A DNA stretch of 19,950 nucleotides from Tannerella sp. (GTDB lineage: Bacteria; Bacteroidota; Bacteroidia; Bacteroidales; Tannerellaceae). Below, piece after piece: positions 14,337 through 19,950 of the stretch. Numbering within the stretch: position 1 is the first letter of the stretch; every line of letters starts with the position of its first letter. Where the stretch lies: NCBI GenBank assembly GCA_031259505.1, contig JAIRLL010000144.1:1-19950 (forward strand). The letters are read 5' to 3'. The notes under the pieces are model-generated. The model ran no database searches. It worked only from the letters and a program-made list of their open reading frames with translations, and was not told the DNA's origin. The position numbers and the translations under genes were made by a program.

Positions 14337-17300
14337 ATGGAACCTTTTGTTCATTTACACGTACATACGCAATATTCGCTTTTGGACGGACAGGCATCCA
14401 TCAATGCACTTGTCGAGAAGGCGCAGAAAGACGGCATGCGCGCCCTGGCTGTGACCGATCATGGAAATATGTTCGGCATCAAGGAATTTTATAACACGGT
14501 AAAAAAAGCAAACAGCAAGTACACAAGCATCGTCAAAGGCTGCAAAAAAGAACTTGAAACGCTTTCGAAGAAAGAAAACCCTACTCCCGAAGAACAGGAA
14601 CGGATACGCGAACTCGCCGAAAAAATACGCGACGGCAATAGCCACCGGTTCAAAGCCATTCTGGGATGCGAATGCTATTGCGCCCGCAACGGCATGGAAA
14701 ACAAATCTGAAAAAGAAGACCTCGGCGGATGGCACCTGATTGTGCTGGCAAAAACGCTGAAAGGATACAAAAACCTGATTAAGATGGTATCCCTGTCGTG
14801 GACGGAAGGCTTTTACCGCAATCCGCGCATCGACAAACGCCTGCTGGAGAAATATCACGAAGACCTGATCGTCTGCTCCGCCTGTCTGGGAGGCGAAGTC
14901 CCCCAGTTTATCATGAAAGGGCAAATCGAAAAAGCCGAAGAATCGGCGCTTTGGTTTAAAAATCTTTTCGGCGACGACTACTATCTTGAACTGCAACGCC
15001 ATTCGACAGACAACCCGAATGCAGACCGGGAAATCTATCCCAGGCAGGTAGAAGTCAACAGCGTCCTCATCGAACTGGCGCGCAAACACAACATCAAACT
15101 GATTGCCACAAACGATGTCCACTTCGTCGAAGCCGAACATGCCGAAGCGCACGACCGCCTGATCTGCCTCAGCACGCAGAAAGACCTGAACGACTCCAAC
15201 CGCATGCGCTACACCAAGCAGGAATGGATGAAAACTACGGCCGAGATGAACGCCCTCTTTGCCGATATTCCCGAAGCGCTCGCAAACACGCTGGAAATTG
15301 CAGACAAGATAGAAGACTATTCCATTGATTCGGACGCGCTGATGCCGTGTTTCCAAATCGACCCCGCGTTTGCGACGGAAGAAGAATACAGAAACAGATT
15401 CACGGAAGCCAGTCTTGTCGAAGAATTCGGTGAAACAAACTACCTCCGGCTGGGCGGGTACGACAAAGTCATCCGTATCAAGCTCGAAGCTGACTACCTT
15501 GCGCATCTGACGATGCAGCGCGTCCCCGAACGCTACGGAAACACCATCGAAAGCGATCTCAAAGAGCGCATCGACTTCGAACTGAATACAATGAAAACAA
15601 TGGGCTATCCGGGATACTTCCTCATCGTGCAGGATTTCATCTCCGCCGCCCGCAAAATGGGCGTCTCGGTTGGTCCGGGACGCGGGTCGGCAGCCGGGTC
15701 GGTTGTCGCCTACTGTCTTGGCATTACCAATATAGACCCGATAAAATATGATTTGCTGTTCGAACGGTTCCTCAACCCCGACCGTATCTCCATGCCCGAT
15801 ATCGACATTGATTTCGACGACGACGGACGCGGGAAAGTAATCGAATGGGTGACGGACAAATATGGAAGAAACCGCGTGGCGCGTATCGTAACCTACGGGA
15901 CGATGGCAGCGAAAATGGCTATCAAGGATGTCGCACGCGTGGAAAAACTGCCCTTGAGCGAAGCCAACCGGCTGGCAAAGCTGGTGCCCGACAAAATCCC
16001 GGACAGGAAGCTGACGATCGAAAATGCTATCAATTACGTGCCCGAACTCAGGGCTGCCGCCGAAAGCGCCGATCCGCCCCTGCGGAACACGCTGAAATAT
16101 GCGCGAATGCTGGAGGGAAACGTCCGCAACACAAGCGTGCACGCCTGCGGTCTCATCATCGGGCAGCAGGATATTTCGGACATCGTGCCCGTCAGCACCG
16201 CCGAAGACAAGGAAACAGGAAAAACGATACTTGTCACCCAGTACGAAGGCTCGGTCATCGAAGATACGGGGCTGATAAAAATGGACTTCCTCGGACTGAA
16301 AAACCTTTCCATCATCAAGGAAACCATCGACAATATCGAGCAGACGACGGGAAAACGTATCGACATAGACCATATCGACATGGAAGATAAAAAGACGTAC
16401 GAGCTTTTCTGCCAGGGCAGAACGACCGCCATCTTCCAGTTTGAATCCGCCGGAATGCAGAAATACCTGAAAGATCTTAAGCCCGGCAAATTCGAAGACC
16501 TCATCGCAATGAACGCACTTTACAGACCGGGGCCGATGGACAACATACCTTCATTCATTGCCCGCAAGCACGGCGAAGAAAAAATCGTTTACGACATCCC
16601 CGAAATGGAAAAATACCTCAAAGACACATACGGGATAACAGTCTATCAGGAACAGGTGATGCTGCTCTCGCGCCTGCTGGCGAACTTCACGCGCGGCGAA
16701 AGCGACACCCTCCGCAAGGCAATGGGCAAGAAAATGATTGACAAGATGAACGAACTCAAAGACAAGTTCATCGCGGGAGGAAAAGCCAACGGACACAGGC
16801 AGGAGATACTGGAGAAGATCTGGAAAGACTGGGAAAAATTCGCGTCATACGCTTTCAACAAAAGCCATGCCACGTGCTACTCGTGGATAGCCTACCAGAC
16901 TGCATACCTGAAAGCCAACTACCCGTCCGAATACATGGCCGCCGTACTGAGCCGCAACCATACGAATATCCGCGAAGTAACGAAAATCATAGACGAATGC
17001 AAGTACATGAACATACAGGTGCTTGGGCCGGACATCAACGAGTCGATGCTCGGATTCAGCGTGAATGCAAAAGGAAATATCCGTTTCGGAATGGCGGCCA
17101 TCAAGGGTGTGGGCGAATACGCTTCGCTCAGCATCCTCGATGAACGCCGCAAGGGCGGACCGTTCAAAAGCATTTACGACTTCGTGGAAAGAATCAACAT
17201 GCTTAACTGCAACAAAAAAATCATCGAAGCGCTGGCGCTCGCCGGTGCGTTTGACAGCTTCGGCATACAGCGCGAACCGTTCACGACGCCGGATGCAAAG

Positions 17301-18086
17301 GGCGAATTATTTTCCGAAGTCCTTATCCGCTACGGTAACAAATACCAACTGGACAGGAATATGATGACCCGTTCGCTTTTCGGAGGATTCGACAGCGTGG
17401 AAATCGCAAAACCCGTCATGCCCGTACACCCGGCGTGGGGGAACCTCGAACGCCTCAACAAAGAAAAGGAACTGATAGGAATCTATCTCTCGGCGCATCC
17501 GCTGGACGAATACCGCATCATCCTGACGTATGTATGCAACACGGGCATGGCCGAAACCGGCGATCTGGAAGCATTGAAAGGACGCGACCTGCTGCTCGGA
17601 GGCATCGTCACCGGCTTCCGCGAGGGTATGACCAAAAATGGCAAACCGTACATGATCCTCAAAATAGAAGACTTTACCGGAAGCGGCGAAATCCCGCTCT
17701 TCGGCAACGACTACATCGAATACAGCAAATACGGCAAACCGGACATGTACCTGCTTATCAATGCCTCCGTGCAGGCGCACCGCTGGCGCGACACCGGGGT
17801 GGAACTCCAGATACGGTCGATCCGACTGCTGCAGGACGTGATAAACTCACTGATCGACAAAATAAGCATCACCATGCCCATCCACAAAATGGACAGGCAG
17901 ATTATCAACGAACTTTCGGCCTTCGTCAAACGCAATCCGGGCAGGACGCAGCTATATTTCAAAATAACGGACGGCGAAAACAACGTCTCCCTCAACCTCT
18001 TTTCGCGCAGCATCCGACTGAACGTGACGCTGCCGCTGATTGAGTTTATCAGGGATTCGGAATCTATGGATTTTACAATCAACTGA
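14337..18086 (+). CDS. dnaE: DNA polymerase III subunit alpha
   Basis: This is the replicative C-family polymerase, 1249 residues. It starts with a PHP domain (FVHLHVHTQYSLLDGQASI with His6, His8 and His10; VTDHGNMFG), which carries a charged Lys/Glu-rich insert (about 60-105) of the kind seen in Bacteroidota. The polymerase part has GPGRGSAAGSVVAYCLGI; the palm aspartates of MPDIDIDFDD (Asp488, Asp490, Asp492) and KMDFLGLKN (Asp650); QFESAGMQKYL; and ALYRPGPMDNIPSFI. A helix-hairpin-helix region (MAAIKGVGEYAS), a possible clamp-binding stretch (TRSLFGGF, 1011-1018) and an OB fold (LLLGGIVTGFREGMTKNGKP) follow. The start has a -7 element just upstream, so the leader is short. trxA follows after 37 bases without a terminator, suggesting co-transcription. 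The chain is complete. Confidence 0.98.
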   Translation: MEPFVHLHVHTQYSLLDGQASINALVEKAQKDGMRALAVTDHGNMFGIKEFYNTVKKANSKYTSIVKGCKKELETLSKKENPTPEEQERIRELAEKIRDGNSHRFKAILGCECYCARNGMENKSEKEDLGGWHLIVLAKTLKGYKNLIKMVSLSWTEGFYRNPRIDKRLLEKYHEDLIVCSACLGGEVPQFIMKGQIEKAEESALWFKNLFGDDYYLELQRHSTDNPNADREIYPRQVEVNSVLIELARKHNIKLIATNDVHFVEAEHAEAHDRLICLSTQKDLNDSNRMRYTKQEWMKTTAEMNALFADIPEALANTLEIADKIEDYSIDSDALMPCFQIDPAFATEEEYRNRFTEASLVEEFGETNYLRLGGYDKVIRIKLEADYLAHLTMQRVPERYGNTIESDLKERIDFELNTMKTMGYPGYFLIVQDFISAARKMGVSVGPGRGSAAGSVVAYCLGITNIDPIKYDLLFERFLNPDRISMPDIDIDFDDDGRGKVIEWVTDKYGRNRVARIVTYGTMAAKMAIKDVARVEKLPLSEANRLAKLVPDKIPDRKLTIENAINYVPELRAAAESADPPLRNTLKYARMLEGNVRNTSVHACGLIIGQQDISDIVPVSTAEDKETGKTILVTQYEGSVIEDTGLIKMDFLGLKNLSIIKETIDNIEQTTGKRIDIDHIDMEDKKTYELFCQGRTTAIFQFESAGMQKYLKDLKPGKFEDLIAMNALYRPGPMDNIPSFIARKHGEEKIVYDIPEMEKYLKDTYGITVYQEQVMLLSRLLANFTRGESDTLRKAMGKKMIDKMNELKDKFIAGGKANGHRQEILEKIWKDWEKFASYAFNKSHATCYSWIAYQTAYLKANYPSEYMAAVLSRNHTNIREVTKIIDECKYMNIQVLGPDINESMLGFSVNAKGNIRFGMAAIKGVGEYASLSILDERRKGGPFKSIYDFVERINMLNCNKKIIEALALAGAFDSFGIQREPFTTPDAKGELFSEVLIRYGNKYQLDRNMMTRSLFGGFDSVEIAKPVMPVHPAWGNLERLNKEKELIGIYLSAHPLDEYRIILTYVCNTGMAETGDLEALKGRDLLLGGIVTGFREGMTKNGKPYMILKIEDFTGSGEIPLFGNDYIEYSKYGKPDMYLLINASVQAHRWRDTGVELQIRSIRLLQDVINSLIDKISITMPIHKMDRQIINELSAFVKRNPGRTQLYFKITDGENNVSLNLFSRSIRLNVTLPLIEFIRDSESMDFTIN

Positions 18087-18123
18087 AAATATTATTTATC
18101 AATTTAAGAAAACAGTAAACAAC

Positions 18124-18441
18124 ATGGCACTTACAGTAACAGACAGCAATTTTGAAGAACTGTTGAACGACGACAAACCGCTCGTCGTCGATTTCTGGGC
18201 AGAATGGTGCGGCCCCTGCCGGATGCTTGCACCCATCATCGAAGAACTGTCCGCGGAGTACGCCGGACGCGTGAACATCGGGAAAATGGATGTCGACAAC
18301 AACCCCGAAACAGTCTCCCGGTTCGGGATACGCAACATCCCTACCGTTCTCTTTTTCAAAAACGGGGAGACGGCGGACAAGTGCGTGGGCGCATCGTCGA
18401 AAGCCGTCTTCGTCGAAAAAATTGAACGCCTGCTGCTCTGA
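18124..18441 (+). CDS. trxA: Thioredoxin
   Basis: This small cytoplasmic disulfide reductase has 105 residues. The ATG at 18124 (MALTVTDSNFEELL) gives a normal thioredoxin length; 28 further codons upstream in frame overlap dnaE and are not thioredoxin-like. The active site is WAEWCGPCRMLAP with Cys29 and Cys32. Other family marks are the buried Asp23 in VVDFW, the cis-proline in RNIPTVLFFKNGE and VGASSKAVFVEKIERLL at the C-terminus. It lies 37 bases after dnaE on the same strand, with no TAnnTTTG promoter between them. The AlbA_2 gene follows within 50 bases. Confidence 0.97.
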   Translation: MALTVTDSNFEELLNDDKPLVVDFWAEWCGPCRMLAPIIEELSAEYAGRVNIGKMDVDNNPETVSRFGIRNIPTVLFFKNGETADKCVGASSKAVFVEKIERLLL

Positions 18442-18487
18442 GGCGGCAACATTTCAATCCCGTCCGTCCAGACAATCCACCCGGCTC

Positions 18488-19126
18488 TTGAAAAGAACGC
18501 ATCCCATCAAGGCGCTCATAGCGCAGGGCGAGCATCAGCAACTGGACTTCAAGTTTGCAGTGAACGACTGCCGCAAGATTGCCCGCACACTGAGCGCCTT
18601 CGCCAATACGGACGGCGGACGGCTGCTGATCGGTGTCAGGGACAACGGACATATCACCGGCGTCAGGGACGACGAGGAATATTACATGATCGAGGCGGCC
18701 GCGAGGCTGTATACGAAACCGTGCGTCACGTTTTCCGCCAGACGGTGGGACGTGAACAGCCGTAGCGTGCTGGAAATATGCGTGGCGCCGAGCGCTGACA
18801 AACCTCATCTGGCGCCATGCGGAGACGGCGCCTGTCGCGCGTATATCCGCGTGGCCGATGAAAACATGCTCGCCGACGAAGTCCTCCTCCTCGCATGGAA
18901 AAAACAGCGCAACCCCTCCGGCACACTGCTCAAACTCAGCCGGCCGGTCGAAAAACTGCTCCTCTATCTTGATACGCACCCCTCGATTCACCTCTCGCAG
19001 TTTTGCCGGCTGGCGCACATCCGGCGCGCCACGGCGCAAAACATACTGAGCGATCTGCTGGCCATCGGCTCGTTGCGATACGTGGTCGATCCGCACGGCG
19101 TCCGCTACGAACGCATCGCGCCCTGA
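18488..19126 (+). CDS. AlbA_2/Schlafen-type ATP-binding protein with C-terminal winged helix
   Basis: The conserved part begins at about 18490 (KRTHPIKALIAQGEHQQLDF) and holds the AlbA_2 (Schlafen AAA-4-like) domain: EHQQLDFKFAVNDCRKIART, LSAFANTDGGRLLIGVRDNG and TGVRDDEEYYMIEAAARLY. A predicted winged helix follows (SIHLSQFCRLAHIRRATAQN, ILSDLLAIGSLRYV). Such proteins are called putative DNA-binding or transcriptional regulators; their biochemistry is poorly known. No ATG or GTG lies between the trxA stop and the conserved domain. The only usual bacterial start there is TTG at 18488 (212 residues). The nearest in-frame ATG, at 18290, would give 278 residues and overlap trxA by 152 bases, and its first 50-odd residues read like a frame-shifted shadow of trxA. 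It probably belongs to the dnaE-trxA transcript. Confidence 0.75.
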   Translation: MKRTHPIKALIAQGEHQQLDFKFAVNDCRKIARTLSAFANTDGGRLLIGVRDNGHITGVRDDEEYYMIEAAARLYTKPCVTFSARRWDVNSRSVLEICVAPSADKPHLAPCGDGACRAYIRVADENMLADEVLLLAWKKQRNPSGTLLKLSRPVEKLLLYLDTHPSIHLSQFCRLAHIRRATAQNILSDLLAIGSLRYVVDPHGVRYERIAP

Positions 19127-19199
19127 ACTTCACGCACAGAGGCGCCCGACGCAATCCGGCGGGCTGACAGTAAGTAAATAACGAAACATATCACTGGCA

Positions 19200-19256
19200 G
19201 AGGAAAATGACATGTCCGGATTGCTTCCTGCTTCGTACCTCGCAGTCGCAGTGACG
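19200..19256 (-). repeat. Dispersed repeat, copy D
   Basis: Bases 19200-19227 are identical to 555-582. The rest (CTGCTTCGTACCTCGCAG and on to GTGACG at 19256) aligns with the reverse complement of copy C (636-673), with a 3-base gap and some substitutions. It lies in the 176-base gap between the AlbA_2 gene and the transposase remnant, where no gene is seen. Confidence 0.7.
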
Positions 19257-19302
19257 CTTGAAACTTTGTGAAACCTTTGTGGTTAGCCCACATTGCAGTT
19301 CA

Positions 19303-19920
19303 TTAGATTATAAAATGCTGGAAACAGGGCAAGTCCATTTTTTCGAATACCGATTTGTGCACTACAAATTTTCGTTTTGTACAGGGTAGCGGTTTGTATT
19401 TGAGACGGCGATAAATGGCCCCGGCCTGGACTTTCGGATCGCTGCAACGGCGGGTTATGATCACTTCACCGTAGCGGTTTTGAGATACGGTCATAACGGC
19501 TTTTTGGGTGTTCATGATGCGGATGATTTCTTTCCACTGGAAATTAATAACAGGCGCTATCGCCGCTGGGGCTTCTGTATTTTCGGCCTGTAACGGTGCG
19601 TCCGCGTCCGCCTGCTTTCGTTTGAGTTGATAGCGAACGGTGTTGACTGCCCGGCAGGCCAGCAGGCCGGGGTGGAGGTGCGCCATTGTCGAAGCGTCTT
19701 TCCTGTGGTAGACAGGGCGCAGGTCAAGGTCGGTCTTCAACGTGCGAAAACTGTATTCTGTCTCGCGGATAATGTGATAAACATCCCAAAGCAGTTTTTC
19801 ACAAACCGTCAGTGAGGTGCGCAGGAAATACGTCCCGCTTTGACCGCTGGGCGCGACGTCTTTTTTTAGTTCCCGCGTCATGGACTTTACCCTGCGCACT
19901 TCGACGCTTTCTTTCGTCGG
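19303..19920 (-). pseudogene. IS4/IS1634-type transposase, C-terminal remnant
   Basis: The minus-strand frame 19920-19303 encodes the end of a DDE transposase: SGTYFLRTSLTVCEKLLWDV, IIRETEYSFRTLKTDLDLRP, LLACRAVNTVRYQLKRK and EIIRIMNTQKAVM. The catalytic Glu is probably at 19756-19758, in an E-x6-K arrangement (EYSFRTLK). Upstream in the same frame stops occur at 19921-19923 and 19942-19944, and a plausible continuation (MTDERK) lies in another frame, so the gene is probably frameshifted or truncated. The only starts in frame are a GTG at 19899 and an ATG at 19881, far too late for a whole transposase. The N-terminal two-thirds would lie beyond the window, and no terminal inverted repeat was identified near 19300. 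It is a remnant, or the 3' end of an element whose rest I cannot see. Confidence 0.7.
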
Positions 19921-19950
19921 TCATGGCTTAAACCCGTTGAATCATCTATT

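Noticed and set aside
14355..16373. A 672-codon open frame on the minus strand inside dnaE
   Set aside because: It lies fully opposite the polymerase gene and its translation is rich in Phe, His and Val with no recognisable domain. Codon bias of dnaE (few antisense stops) explains it.
18290..18487. N-terminal extension of the AlbA_2 protein from the ATG at 18290
   Set aside because: These codons mostly overlap trxA in another frame, give a Ser/Arg-rich low-information sequence and add nothing to the domain.
19127..19200. Terminator after the AlbA_2 gene (GCCCG 19144-19148 with CGGGC 19160-19164)
   Set aside because: The stem is only five base pairs with an 11-base loop and no T-run follows.

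Overview
The window looks like chromosomal DNA from a Bacteroidales bacterium (phylum Bacteroidota), possibly near Tannerella, Parabacteroides or Porphyromonas, though the genus is inferred only. Supporting signs are: a single-chain PurL of about 1230 residues; a sensor kinase and regulator pair that reads like Bacteroides RprX/RprY; a short L34 protein; a DnaE of about 1250 residues with a lysine- and glutamate-rich insert in its PHP domain; starts without clear Shine-Dalgarno sites; and Bacteroidetes-type promoters (TTTG, about 20-22 nt, TAnnTTTG) before rpmH and purL.

Layout. 1-704: the C-terminal end of an Rpn-family (PD-(D/E)XK nuclease / putative transposase) gene, its terminator, and a densely palindromic non-coding stretch carrying dispersed repeats. 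705-6672, minus strand: an orphan HlyD/MacA-like membrane-fusion protein, then a tightly packed operon read as PASTA protein > rluD > ddl > acyltransferase > rex, with ATGA and TAATG overlaps. 6766-6921, minus strand: rpmH with its own promoter and terminator. 7087-11485, plus strand: purL and a small outer-membrane beta-barrel protein. 11746-14022, plus strand: rprX-rprY, closed by two tandem intrinsic terminators. 14337-19126, plus strand: dnaE, trxA and an AlbA_2/Schlafen-type ATP-binding protein with no ATG at a sensible position. 19127-19950: another copy of the dispersed repeat and a decayed IS4/IS1634-type transposase end on the minus strand.

The middle 18 kb is core housekeeping: envelope and peptidoglycan (ddl, PASTA, acyltransferase), ribosome and rRNA modification (rpmH, rluD), purine synthesis (purL), replication (dnaE), redox (rex, trxA) and signalling (rprXY). 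The two flanks hold the mobile and repeated DNA: an Rpn gene on the left, a transposase remnant on the right, and a 28-bp identical direct repeat at 555-582 and 19200-19227. I did not find a convincing new multi-gene system. The best items for a second look are the palindrome cluster at 455-673, the shared repeat family, the orphan adaptor next to it, the AlbA_2 gene lacking a normal start, and the HX5D spacing in the acyltransferase.
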